Shown here piece by piece: positions 34,452-42,300 of a stretch of DNA of 64,000 nucleotides. The DNA is from CAVQDV01 sp963711375 (lineage in GTDB: Bacteria; Pseudomonadota; Gammaproteobacteria; Coxiellales; Coxiellaceae). Each line of letters starts with the position of its first letter. The first letter of the stretch is position 1. The stretch lies in contig CAVQDV010000004.1 of the NCBI GenBank assembly GCA_963711375.1, positions 1 through 64,000 on the forward strand, read 5' to 3'. Both the position numbers and the translations under genes were made by a program. A model generated the notes under the pieces. That model ran no database searches and had not been told where the DNA came from. It was given only the letters and a program-made list of their open reading frames with translations.

Positions 34452-34529
34452 CCAAGCTGATGGATAACCTGGGCGCAGCAAGCTGCGCCCGAGGTTACCC
34501 ACAGCTGTGCTCACACGTTACCGACAGAC
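34433..34529. repeat. 97-bp imperfect palindrome, MITE-like
   Basis: The two 47-base arms pair almost end to end: GTCTGTCGATAACGT at the left matches the reverse complement of ACGTTACCGACAGAC at the right, and the centre is GGGCGCAGC-AA-GCTGCGCCC. There is no coding capacity. It interrupts the transposase gene and replaces its 3' end. A foldback of this size with clean inverted ends resembles a miniature inverted-repeat element or a REP-type palindrome. No clear target duplication is visible. It is more GC-rich than its surroundings. Confidence 0.75.
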
Positions 34530-34583
34530 GGCTTTAAAAGCACAAGCAAAATAAGTGATTTTTGATTCTGGAGTTTTTGCTAC

Positions 34584-34856
34584 CTAGGCCAGTAAATCCC
34601 AAGTACTTTTGCCAAGCTTTGTGTCTGGAAAATCACTAAATACTGTAATTTCTTTATTTTCAGAATTTAAATGATAAGCGAGTTTACGAATCGATCTAAC
34701 TTGTTGGCTATCACCAAAAAAAACGTGAACATTAGGAGTGCCCTTAAAACGATGTCCCATTCCGTAGGCCATATGACCAAGTGCATTTAAAAGCCTATTT
34801 AAAGCAATCTCAGTATTTAATATTAAAACAAGAGTAGCTTTCGGATTAGCACCCAT
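34584..34856 (-). CDS. Small DUF2000-like protein
   Basis: A 90-residue protein starting at ATG 34856, supported by AAGGGG 8 bases upstream; a longer form from TTG 34880 is less likely. The pattern TLVLILNTEIALNRLLNALG, then VHVFFGDSQQVRSIRKLAYH, resembles DUF2000 proteins, which have a peptidyl-tRNA-hydrolase-2-like fold and no known reaction. Normal DUF2000 proteins are longer, so this may be slightly shortened. It stands alone. The 473 bp from its start to proB hold the proB promoter and no other gene. Confidence 0.5.
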   Translation of the reverse strand: MGANPKATLVLILNTEIALNRLLNALGHMAYGMGHRFKGTPNVHVFFGDSQQVRSIRKLAYHLNSENKEITVFSDFPDTKLGKSTWDLLA

Positions 34857-35131
34857 TCTATTTTCCCCTTGATCAGTCAACCGTTTTATTTCTCGACAAG
34901 GCTAAGTTGTCGGAATGAATAGCCAAAAGGCTATCATTATAGCCTAATAAAATGGCCTGTAAATAATTCTATTAATAGAAATATTATGCACTTTGAAAAA
35001 GTTGGCAAAACAAAATAATGGCTCGCCCGGAATGGACGGCCAGTTATTTCTGAAATCAAAAGCTAGTGATTCAGAAAACAGCTGTAAAATAGCACTTTAA
35101 ACCTACTTTATATTGAAATAGGTAAAAAAAT

Positions 35132-35159
35132 TTGACAACTCCTGAGGTTTTTGTATAGA
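35132..35159 (+). promoter_or_regulatory. Promoter upstream of proB
   Basis: TTGACA (35132-35137), 16 bp, TATAGA (35154-35159); an overlapping TAGAAT gives 18 bp. Transcription would start near 35166, leaving a leader of about 165 nt that contains a C-rich run (35210-35225). No riboswitch is recognised in it. Confidence 0.5.
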
Positions 35160-35329
35160 ATGGGCACACTATGAATTCAACAACTTTTCTCAACAGATTA
35201 GCGTTTACCCCCCTTCCCCCTCCCGGCGTATAATTCCTATTTTTAATTTTTAGACCAACTAAGTCTTGCTTAGCTGGGTTCCAAATTATTTAAATGCTTA
35301 AATTACCCTTTTTAAGCATCGGGGGAATA

Positions 35330-36193
35330 ATGAATATTTTAAATCATAAAATTTGTGTCATCAAAATTGGCTCTGCCTTAGTCGTCAATAACGATGGAGG
35401 TTTAAATCAGCATTGGCTCGAAGCATTAGTTGAAGATGTGATAATGCTAAGATTGACTGGGCTTCAAGTTATTTTGGTTTCATCGGGAGCTATTGCATCT
35501 GGCAAGTTGAAGCTTGGTTTAACGCAAAATAATGCTGCAATCTCTTTAGAAATAAAACAAGCTGCTTCTGCGATTGGTCAAGTACAACTGTTACAAATGT
35601 ATCAAAGTATATTCGATAATCATGGAATTCTTGGTGCACAACTTTTGTTGACGGCTGATGACTGTGAATATGAAAATCGATTTATTCAGTTAAAAAGCAC
35701 CCTTAATACACTTTTGTCCATCGGAATAATTCCGATTATAAATGAAAATGATTCTGTAGCTACAAAACAAAATAAATATGGTAATAATGATCAGCTTTCA
35801 GCTCGAATCGCGGAATTAATTCAAGCGGATGTATTGTTTCTATTATCGGATATCGATGGGCTTTATTCTGATGATCCTAAAATAAATCCAGAGGCTGAAT
35901 TTATTCCAATAGTGGATTCATTGAGCCCTGAAATATTATCAATGGGCAAGGGTACAACCACCCCTCACGGGACTGGTGGGATGAAAACCAAGATCCAGGC
36001 AGCAAAAATAGCCATGGAATCTGGTTGCCATTTACTCATTATAAGAGGCAACCATCTTAGACCAATTAAGCATTACTTAGATACAAAAAAAGGCACTTGG
36101 TTTATAGGCCAAAAACGTCCTGAATGTTTCGACTTAACGCGTGATGCGCAACAGACTATACTTCAAAAAAATGAGGTGTGCTATGACAATTGA
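35330..36193 (+). CDS. proB: Glutamate 5-kinase, lacking the PUA domain
   Basis: ATP-dependent phosphorylation of glutamate, the first step of proline synthesis. The amino-acid-kinase domain is complete: VIKIGSALV (about 9-17), VSSGAIASGK (about 47-56), IPIINENDSV (about 139-148), YGNNDQLSARIA (about 155-166) and GTGGMKTKIQAAK (about 217-229). E. coli ProB is 367 residues with a C-terminal PUA domain; this one is about 287 and stops where PUA would begin. Its last 15-20 residues are encoded by what was the promoter region of a higBA locus (compare 45619-45660). ATG 35330 follows GGGGGA. No proA is nearby. Kinase activity may persist; the PUA domain is not essential in all ProB enzymes. Confidence 0.9.
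   Translation: MNILNHKICVIKIGSALVVNNDGGLNQHWLEALVEDVIMLRLTGLQVILVSSGAIASGKLKLGLTQNNAAISLEIKQAASAIGQVQLLQMYQSIFDNHGILGAQLLLTADDCEYENRFIQLKSTLNTLLSIGIIPIINENDSVATKQNKYGNNDQLSARIAELIQADVLFLLSDIDGLYSDDPKINPEAEFIPIVDSLSPEILSMGKGTTTPHGTGGMKTKIQAAKIAMESGCHLLIIRGNHLRPIKHYLDTKKGTWFIGQKRPECFDLTRDAQQTILQKNEVCYDN
36134..36162 (+). promoter_or_regulatory. Relict higBA promoter inside the 3' end of proB
   Basis: TTAACG (36134-36139), 17 bp, TATACT (36157-36162). The stretch GTGATGCGCAACAGACTATA matches the intact higBA promoter at 45619-45647 nearly base for base. It could still drive the orphan higA. Confidence 0.65.
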
Positions 36194-36467
36194 TAAACCA
36201 TTACATCCCGGTGAAATCATCAATGAAATTATCATTGAGGGCGCTGGCCTATCTGTGGCTGAAGCTTCGAAAAGACTCGATGTTAATCGCACGACTTTAT
36301 CCAAGCTTATCAATGGGCATGCGGGAATTAGCCCTGATATGGCGCTTCGATTATCCAAGTTTTTTCCGAATACCGATATTAAATTTTGGTTGGATCTTCA
36401 ACGTGATTACGATATTTGGCTTATTCAGAAGCATCAAAATAAAATTCACGTTAAAGCCTTTGATTAG
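36183..36467 (+). CDS. higA: Orphan HigA-family antitoxin
   Basis: A 94-residue Xre-type HTH protein: PLHPGEIINEIIIEGAGLSV, then AEASKRLDVNRTTLSKLINGHAGISPDMA, then FWLDLQRDYDIWL, all characteristic of HigA. It is very similar to the HigA at 45945-46238. The toxin gene that normally precedes it is missing: the promoter is followed at once by GAGGTG and this ATG. It overlaps the proB stop by 11 bp, so it may be co-translated with proB. An orphan antitoxin may still cross-neutralise the HigB at 45654 and repress that promoter. Confidence 0.9.
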   Translation: MTIDKPLHPGEIINEIIIEGAGLSVAEASKRLDVNRTTLSKLINGHAGISPDMALRLSKFFPNTDIKFWLDLQRDYDIWLIQKHQNKIHVKAFD

Positions 36468-36522
36468 GTGGCTAAATCAACTGAGTTTAATTTAATTATG
36501 CATTTTCTAAACGCACAAAAAT

Positions 36523-36548
36523 AGTCCAGTAGGAAAAACTACTGGACT
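36523..36548 (-). terminator. Terminator for the GFA-fusion gene
   Basis: AGTCCAGTAG (36523-36532) pairs with CTACTGGACT (36539-36548). On the minus strand the hairpin is followed by ATTTTTG, making it a terminator for the gene at 36585-37814. The stem is identical to the terminator at 30212-30241. Confidence 0.75.
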
Positions 36549-36584
36549 ATGTTCACCGTTTTGAAAATGTAACATGGAATCTAG

Positions 36585-37814
36585 CTACTCATCTTGATTA
36601 AATTTTATATACTCTTTTTGAATCTCTTTTAATTTTTCTGTCATTCCTAAACCAAAGCAATTATTCATATGATCCATCATCTCTAAAAATATTCTAAACA
36701 CAAAATCAAAGGCAGCATCATTTCGGAATTCTATATAATCATCTTGCTCTAAATGACCTTGTTTTCGAAAATATTCTGTAAAATCGTTTGCGTGAACATT
36801 TCTTGAAAAATTTCGGTACATGATTTGATATTCACCCATTTTATTGTATTTACGCGATATATTTTCAATACTGTCAAGAGGAAACCCATGTTTTTTAATT
36901 TTGCCTAAATTAGAACCGTGTTTTTCTTTAAGCTGTTTTAAGTCTCCAAGTATTTCAGTGAAATTATGGTCGGGCATGCTCTTGTCCTGCTCTAATGCAT
37001 TCTTCTCTCTAATCAATACTATCGTTTCGACTACAAAGAGTGCAGCTTCTTCTTGAGAAGAGGAGAGCATAATAGAAATAAAGTGTATATACTTTAAATA
37101 GGTTTCAAATAAAACCCTAATCAATGCTTGACTACATTCATCTAAATCGTTTTTATGTAACTGAATTATTCCATCAACTAAATCAATCGCTTTTTCAAAA
37201 AACCATGCTAAAATAGACGAAGGGAGATCGGGTTTGTATTGATGAATAAATGATAAATAACCTACCCTAGATAAGCATTTTATTTTTTGAATCAGGAAAA
37301 AGATTTTTTCCGAATTTATGTCGATATCCTCACTTATCCTTTGTCTATGTTCTTTCAAAATTTCTGCTTGATCCTTGTGTGCCAAAGGTTTCTCGAAATC
37401 TCTAATATCAAACGGTGGCCATTCTTCATATTGTGGAAGATCATCGGTAATTTCAAACCAGGGGGCTTTGGATCCAACAAAGATATTCATCATTGGACGA
37501 TTTCTTGGATCTTGATTTAAGCCACCAATCGGTAACCCAATAGAATCTGGATCATCATCATAGGTACTTATTAAACACGACCCACAAATAGAACAGAATG
37601 ATTTCGTAACATGCTCTGAAGAGAGATATTTTGATAAATGTTCCTGACCCTTGATCCATTTAAAGTTTTTAGTTTCTACGGTTGCTCTGGTGCGAAATGC
37701 AGCCCCATGCCATCTTCTGCATTTTGAGCAATGACAATTTACAATTGCCCCTAATTCACCATTAATCTCATAAGCAATTGCACCGCAAAGACATTCCCCA
37801 GTTAATTTTTTCAT
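36585..37814 (-). CDS. GFA-domain protein fused to a DUF5677-like domain
   Basis: Residues 1-135 form a GFA/CENP-V domain with its zinc cysteines: Cys-x-Cys in GECLCGAIAYE, the CHCSKCRRWHGAAF motif, and Cys-x-x-Cys in SFCSICGS. GFA proteins bind glutathione or formaldehyde-related adducts. Residues about 165-409 are helical, with LIRVLFETYLKYIHFI and YRNFSRNVHANDF segments resembling DUF5677 proteins, whose function is unknown. The usual GFA length is 130-190 residues, so the fusion is unusual. The gene starts 1 bp after the stop of the membrane protein gene 37816-38559, on the same strand, so they form an operon. Confidence 0.75.
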   Translation of the reverse strand: MKKLTGECLCGAIAYEINGELGAIVNCHCSKCRRWHGAAFRTRATVETKNFKWIKGQEHLSKYLSSEHVTKSFCSICGSCLISTYDDDPDSIGLPIGGLNQDPRNRPMMNIFVGSKAPWFEITDDLPQYEEWPPFDIRDFEKPLAHKDQAEILKEHRQRISEDIDINSEKIFFLIQKIKCLSRVGYLSFIHQYKPDLPSSILAWFFEKAIDLVDGIIQLHKNDLDECSQALIRVLFETYLKYIHFISIMLSSSQEEAALFVVETIVLIREKNALEQDKSMPDHNFTEILGDLKQLKEKHGSNLGKIKKHGFPLDSIENISRKYNKMGEYQIMYRNFSRNVHANDFTEYFRKQGHLEQDDYIEFRNDAAFDFVFRIFLEMMDHMNNCFGLGMTEKLKEIQKEYIKFNQDE

Positions 37815-37815
37815 T

Positions 37816-38559
37816 TCATCTCACCTTACTTAAATTTTTAATCCGATTTCTTGATGGGTCATAAATAATTAATATCGTCAAAACCACTAAAATTGAAAAA
37901 ATATTCGTGAGATTCGATACCAACTGCCAATTGGTATCCATGGTAGGTCCCCAATAAATTAAAGACAAAGGCAAAGTCCAAAAAGTCATCCACAGAAAAA
38001 CCCGTCTAAACAATGTCCTTTTAATCGGAAGTAATAAATACATTTTAATGAGCTCATATCGATAAAAGCGATATAACCCTAATCCGACAATTACAATGCT
38101 AGGAATAAAAATCCACAGCGGCGAAATATTAAGTCCCTGGATAAATTCTCCAATATCACCCATTACAAAAGTTCGATTCAAATAAGAAAACATTTCCATC
38201 AAATTAATACTAGCCAACCAAAAAAATAGACTTAATAAGAGGTTGTTTCGTTTTATGAAATTCCAATTTAGAAATAAAATTGAAACAATAAATAAAATAA
38301 ATGTCGAAAAAATTCCACTAATTCCTATAAGAGCTTCTTGAACACCATGCCCTGAAGACAAAATTCTGGCATAATCCACAGCCTCAGAAACGGGTACTAA
38401 ATACCAACTTCCGTACTGGATATCAAAAGGAGACGACTTATAGCCAAAAATCCATGCCATAGTAGCATGTGCATATTCATGTGTTAAAATGGCAAGATAG
38501 AAAGTCAAAATAATACTGAACATCGTAATAAAAAGAATTTTTAAATTTTTTAAATTCAC
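37816..38559 (-). CDS. M50-like membrane protein with HExxH motif
   Basis: A 247-residue protein with six or so hydrophobic segments. The first membrane helix carries His-Glu-Tyr-Ala-His (about residues 27-31, in LAILTHEYAHATMAW), the zinc-binding motif of site-2-type (M50) intramembrane proteases. A second conserved Asp of that family is not obvious; GDIGEF near residue 134 is a candidate. It is probably an inner-membrane metalloprotease or a relative without activity. First gene of a two-gene operon with the GFA fusion. Confidence 0.65.
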   Translation of the reverse strand: MNLKNLKILFITMFSIILTFYLAILTHEYAHATMAWIFGYKSSPFDIQYGSWYLVPVSEAVDYARILSSGHGVQEALIGISGIFSTFILFIVSILFLNWNFIKRNNLLLSLFFWLASINLMEMFSYLNRTFVMGDIGEFIQGLNISPLWIFIPSIVIVGLGLYRFYRYELIKMYLLLPIKRTLFRRVFLWMTFWTLPLSLIYWGPTMDTNWQLVSNLTNIFSILVVLTILIIYDPSRNRIKNLSKVR

Positions 38560-38614
38560 TTCAATTCCTCATGACTATTGGTATTTCAATCCAATTGAAT
38601 GTCTAATGCAGCGC

Positions 38615-39559
38615 CTAAAACTCAAACAGGACCTTCACTGCGCTATCCGAAAACTGCCTACCAGCCTCAATATATTCAATCACGGTTTTGGTGGAACGCC
38701 AACGTCCATGTTTTTGGATGGCTGGCATTGAGGCACCTAATCTTGCAGCTTCTGTGGCAAATCCTCTTCGGACTGAATGGCTGCTGATTTGTGATGCGTT
38801 TGGTAAACTTACTTCATTTGCCAATTCCATAATAATCAAATTCCAATAGCGCGAGCTGATTTCTTTTTCATTTATTTTGCTGGATTTTGAAATTCGGCGA
38901 AAAATTGGGCCGGTCCATTGAGCGCTCGCTTGGCGCCAATCGATCAGGGCTCTTACTGGACATCGCTTATCATCACCAAATGGAATCACGCAATGACTGC
39001 CCTCCCCGCTTTGATCAGTTTTACTTCGGGGCACAAGGACGATCATACCATCACTTTCGAATTTCACTTGTTCCCATTTTAAAGCCACAAGCTCGGAGCG
39101 TCGGAAGGCGCCGAAATAGCCTACTAATAATAGGGCTTTATTTCGGATCGATAAGGGAGTTGGCTTTTTATTTAAATGCTCAATGATCTGGTCTAGATCC
39201 TTTAATCGCAATGCGGCGGCTTGTTGTTTGGGTTGGCCATGTAATCTGGCTATTCCACTTAGGGTTTTATTGACGAGGGGTGCAGCTGTTGGATCTGGGT
39301 GGCCTTTCAGTCTGTGCCATTGACGGAGAGCTGTTAACCTTCGCTTCAATGTTCTGGGATTAAAATGCTCCGCGCATTTTCGTAGATAGGCCTCAAGCAC
39401 TTCTGGGCTTGTTGGCAATTTGCCGCCTTCTTTCAGAAAATGTTCGATATCACTTTGATAAGCCCGCCGAGTGTTGTCACTAGTAGCCGCATGTATGTAA
39501 CGAGATTCCCAGCCATCAAGTGACTGCGAACCTGTTTCTATTAAGGCCTGATCATCCAT
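38615..39559 (-). CDS. Tyrosine recombinase, module 1
   Basis: This 314-residue XerC-like integrase has an N-terminal SAM-like domain (about 18-105) and a catalytic domain with Arg in FGAFRRSELVAL (about 155), His-x-x-Arg in ISSHSVRRGFATEA (about 265), KHGRW (about 288) and nucleophile Tyr in TVIEYIEAG (about 299). All catalytic residues are present. It is closely similar to the recombinase at 51394-52368 in module 2. Upstream lies a candidate binding site (39644-39677), then a small acidic-protein gene on the same strand. It lacks the extra insertion of integron integrases. Confidence 0.92.
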   Translation of the reverse strand: MDDQALIETGSQSLDGWESRYIHAATSDNTRRAYQSDIEHFLKEGGKLPTSPEVLEAYLRKCAEHFNPRTLKRRLTALRQWHRLKGHPDPTAAPLVNKTLSGIARLHGQPKQQAAALRLKDLDQIIEHLNKKPTPLSIRNKALLLVGYFGAFRRSELVALKWEQVKFESDGMIVLVPRSKTDQSGEGSHCVIPFGDDKRCPVRALIDWRQASAQWTGPIFRRISKSSKINEKEISSRYWNLIIMELANEVSLPNASQISSHSVRRGFATEAARLGASMPAIQKHGRWRSTKTVIEYIEAGRQFSDSAVKVLFEF

Positions 39560-39643
39560 TTTGCTTGTCGCTCCCTGTTTTCATATCTCGTGACTCAATG
39601 ATCACGAAATTATCAAAATTTACATAGAGTTCAATTTTATCAC

Positions 39644-39677
39644 ATTACTGTCCATAATCTCCAAAATGGACAGTAAT
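39644..39677. other. Candidate recombinase core site, module 1
   Basis: ATTACTGTCCA (39644-39654) and TGGACAGTAAT (39667-39677) are perfect 11-bp inverted arms around a 12-bp centre, about 85 bp upstream of the recombinase gene. Eleven-base arms are usual for tyrosine-recombinase core sites, although a 6-8 bp centre is more common. In module 2 (about 52427-52463) the right arm is kept and the left arm has drifted. It might instead be an operator for the recombinase gene. Confidence 0.45.
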
Positions 39678-39696
39678 AGAAATTTGAAAAAGATCG

Positions 39697-39727
39697 CAAA
39701 AATATAGCGGCGGCTGGTGGGCCGCCG
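39697..39727 (-). terminator. Terminator of the small acidic-protein gene, module 1
   Basis: CGGCGGC (39708-39714) and GCCGCCG (39721-39727) form a GC-rich stem; on the minus strand it is followed by TATATTTTT. The same element is in module 2 at 52483-52511. Confidence 0.75.
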
Positions 39728-39759
39728 ACTATTCAAAATTAAGGAATCTATAAATTATA

Positions 39760-40239
39760 TCATTCTGAGTCGGAGTCAGAATTTGTCAAAGAAGGTGATT
39801 CTTGTTCTTTCTTCTCTTTATCGGCACCAGAAGCCTCCTGATAGCTTGAATCTTTCCAAAGACTCTGAGCAATTATTGCTAATGCAATACCTTCAGCCTT
39901 CTGTGTTTCTGGATCTTCAATTTTCAGGATTTCTGCCGCTCGGCGTGAAATATAATCATCAGTTTCCTGTTTACGCACAGTAGCCAGTTGAAGCTTCATA
40001 GACTCCGAGATAACGGGCTTAGAGTCACCAGAAGCCTCCTGATAGCTTGAATCTTTCCAAAGACTCTGAGCAATTATTGCTAATGCAATACCTTCAGCCT
40101 TCTGTGTTTCTGGATCTTCAATTTTCAGGATTTCTGCCGCTCGGCGTGAAATATAATCATCAGTTTCCTGTTTACGCACCGCAGCAAGCTTTTTGGATTC
40201 TTCAAGTGATACTCCACAATTATCGTCAGAACTTCTCAT
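39760..40239 (-). CDS. Acidic protein with internal duplication, module 1
   Basis: A 159-residue protein of unknown function, similar at both ends to the 190-residue protein of module 2 (52544-53116): the starts share a DDNCGVSLEES-like motif and the ends share an SPSLTNSDSDSE-type acidic tail. Here the middle is replaced by a second copy of the segment VRKQETDDYISRRAAEILKI followed by EDPETQKAEGIALAIIAQSL, so the segment appears twice, 67 residues apart. It is helical and charged with no membrane segments. Because it is paired with a recombinase gene in both modules, it may be a recombination directionality or partner protein, but no known excisionase motif is visible. Confidence 0.7.
   Translation of the reverse strand: MRSSDDNCGVSLEESKKLAAVRKQETDDYISRRAAEILKIEDPETQKAEGIALAIIAQSLWKDSSYQEASGDSKPVISESMKLQLATVRKQETDDYISRRAAEILKIEDPETQKAEGIALAIIAQSLWKDSSYQEASGADKEKKEQESPSLTNSDSDSE
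39825..40179. repeat. 154-bp direct repeat with 201-bp period inside the acidic-protein gene
   Basis: 39825-39978 and 40026-40179 are base-for-base identical and offset by 201 bp (67 codons), so the reading frame is preserved. Module 2 has the segment only once. Full identity means a very recent duplication or gene conversion. Confidence 0.93.
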
Positions 40240-40384
40240 TTTTTTACCTCATTAATAACTTATTTGCCTGAAAAAGGAAGTCCCGTAGCTTCACACTAAC
40301 CTGGATTTCCTTCGCTTAAGATGAGCAGTATAACCCGCGAATATTAAGGAAATATTAAAGTGCGCAACGAGGCGCAAATATTCC

Positions 40385-42300
40385 AGGGCGGTTCAGTAGA
40401 ATGGCTGGATCACTCCAGCCAAACCCTGATCAGAACCGGACGTGCAGTTTTCCCGCATCCGGCTCCCGAAAGTGCTAATATTCAGCAGTGCGAAACATGG
40501 ATGTCGTTTTGATATACTGCGGAAAATTCATTCGTTTCAAAAGATTTCCAAAGCTTTTCCAGTTTATTTTACGCTTGCCGCCTTTACGATTTACCCAAAC
40601 AAATAATGCACGCCTACTCCACTGAATAAACGTACTAACCTGCTTTTGGTTATCCGAAATAGCGTGGTAGTTTCCCCACCCAATCACTACTCGTTTCACT
40701 CGCTGAATTACGACATGTGTCTTTTCATGGAGACTGCGTTTGAGATGCTGTCGCAAGTTGACAAGCTTCTTGGCTATTCGGTCAGCGCGGCTTTTATATT
40801 TTAGCCGCCACTTTCCTGATCTGCTTTGTCCCCAATAACAAGTAAATCCTAAGAATTTATATGTTTTGAGGCGCTCGCCATTTGTTTTGGCTTCTCTCGC
40901 GTGTGCCGCTCCGGATTTAATCACACTCGATTTATCCGCGTGCAATTTTAATCCGAATTTGTCCAGTCGCTTTGGTAATACTTTATAAAACCGCTTCGCG
41001 TCTTCCTCGTACTGAAATACAAACACCATATCATCTGCAAACCTTATCATTTCTGCTTTCCCATTTAAGTGGTCGAGTCTTGTTCTTTCGAACCAACTAT
41101 CCACCGCATAGTGCAGATAAATATTTGACAAGATTGGCGAGATAATTGACCCGGTGGGCACTCCAATTTTATTGAGCTCAGCCTTTCCGTTCACCAAAAT
41201 TGGTGCACGAATTAACTTCTCAAGTAATTTCAGAAATTTCCTATCCGCAATCTTTTCTCGCAAAATTCCCTGCAAATTTGCATGCGGGATGCTGCTAAAA
41301 TATTGGGAGAGATCAATTTCTACTGTTGCGCCTCTCGGATAGCTGCTGCTGTGTTTCATTAACGCCCTCAGTGCGTCGTGCGCATTTATTCCTTCTCTGT
41401 ACCCGTAGGAGCACGGAAGAAATAATGGTTCATAGATTTTCGTGAGAATTTGCGACACCGCCCTCTGTACGATTTTGTCTTCAAAACAAGTAATCGCCAG
41501 CGGCCTTGTGCTGCCGTCTTCTTTTGGAATTTCTACCATACACGCTGCCTTAGGCTTGTACGCGTTTCTGCGAAGTTTCGCATGAAGATCAATTAAATTT
41601 TCATCGAGATTTTCACCGTAGATTTTCTTCGTGACTTCATCGATACCGACTGCCTTGCCTCCATCGAGCTGTCGATAACATTCGCGCAGCAAATCCAGAT
41701 CGATCACGTGCCAAACATTATTGAACACCGTATCCGGTCTGAAAATTGCTCGTCTGCCTATACCTTCGAGTTTCGTTGTCTTTTGATTTGTGCTCACTGA
41801 TTGTAGCTTCATTTAAGTCTCCCTCTCCGGTTATCACTCTCTGCCAGCCCTTCGTTCCACGAAAGTTACTTCGCTTCATCGCTACTATGACTGGCTCCGA
41901 CGCCCACCGTCCTTCGTCACAATCTTGCGGTTCAAGCCGCTTGAATTTTGACTACTGCTATCCTTGCAGAGATCAGTGGGTTCTCCCAAGTTCCTGACAC
42001 ATCTCTACTAACTCGCCAACGCCTTCGACCCCGGTGAGAAACATTTCTACTCCCGCTTTATTGCAGAAATGTTTATTGCTTGCTTGGTGCAATAACCCTT
42101 CAGCTCTCACAAAATACTTTATTTCGAGGTTATTTCACGTTCACCCTATGCGTATCGGGTTTCGGCTCGAAAGTTTCGCTGTCTACGCTTCACTGCTTTC
42201 GTTACCTGCGGCAGCGCAAGACTCGCTATGCAGTGCGATCGGTGTCGCTTCTGCAGCAGGACTTTCACCTGCAAGACATGCCAAGCTTTGCTTGGCGCAC
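40385..42300 (-). mobile_element. Group II intron, copy 1
   Basis: About 1.92 kb, the exact reverse complement of the intron at 43605-45520. Its 5' end is GTGCGCC (reading down from 42300), its 3' end ACCGCCCT at about 40385. Domain V with the AGC triad lies at the equivalent of 45440-45472 in the other copy, and a domain VI hairpin follows. The start motif and RT type suggest a group IIC-like class. The 5' exon is TTGAACTTTGGTGCAAT just after the ISAs1 transposase stop; the 3' exon is the end of recombinase module 1. Confidence 0.88.
40475..41812 (-). CDS. ltrA: Group II intron reverse transcriptase/maturase, copy 1
   Basis: This 445-residue RT has the fingers motif LDGGKAVGIDEVTKKIYGEN, a TRPLAITCFEDKIVQRAV segment, the palm with IDLSQYFSSIPH and the active site IRFADDMVF (Phe-Ala-Asp-Asp). 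The thumb/maturase region is followed by a short GIIM-like C-terminal domain (GWGNYHAIS, then FVWVNRKGGKRKINW). No HNH endonuclease domain is present, as usual for short group IIC-type proteins. It helps the intron splice and reverse-transcribes it into new sites. The protein is identical to that of copy 2, so both are probably functional. Start ATG follows a GAGGGAG ribosome site. Confidence 0.95.
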   Translation of the reverse strand: MKLQSVSTNQKTTKLEGIGRRAIFRPDTVFNNVWHVIDLDLLRECYRQLDGGKAVGIDEVTKKIYGENLDENLIDLHAKLRRNAYKPKAACMVEIPKEDGSTRPLAITCFEDKIVQRAVSQILTKIYEPLFLPCSYGYREGINAHDALRALMKHSSSYPRGATVEIDLSQYFSSIPHANLQGILREKIADRKFLKLLEKLIRAPILVNGKAELNKIGVPTGSIISPILSNIYLHYAVDSWFERTRLDHLNGKAEMIRFADDMVFVFQYEEDAKRFYKVLPKRLDKFGLKLHADKSSVIKSGAAHAREAKTNGERLKTYKFLGFTCYWGQSRSGKWRLKYKSRADRIAKKLVNLRQHLKRSLHEKTHVVIQRVKRVVIGWGNYHAISDNQKQVSTFIQWSRRALFVWVNRKGGKRKINWKSFGNLLKRMNFPQYIKTTSMFRTAEY

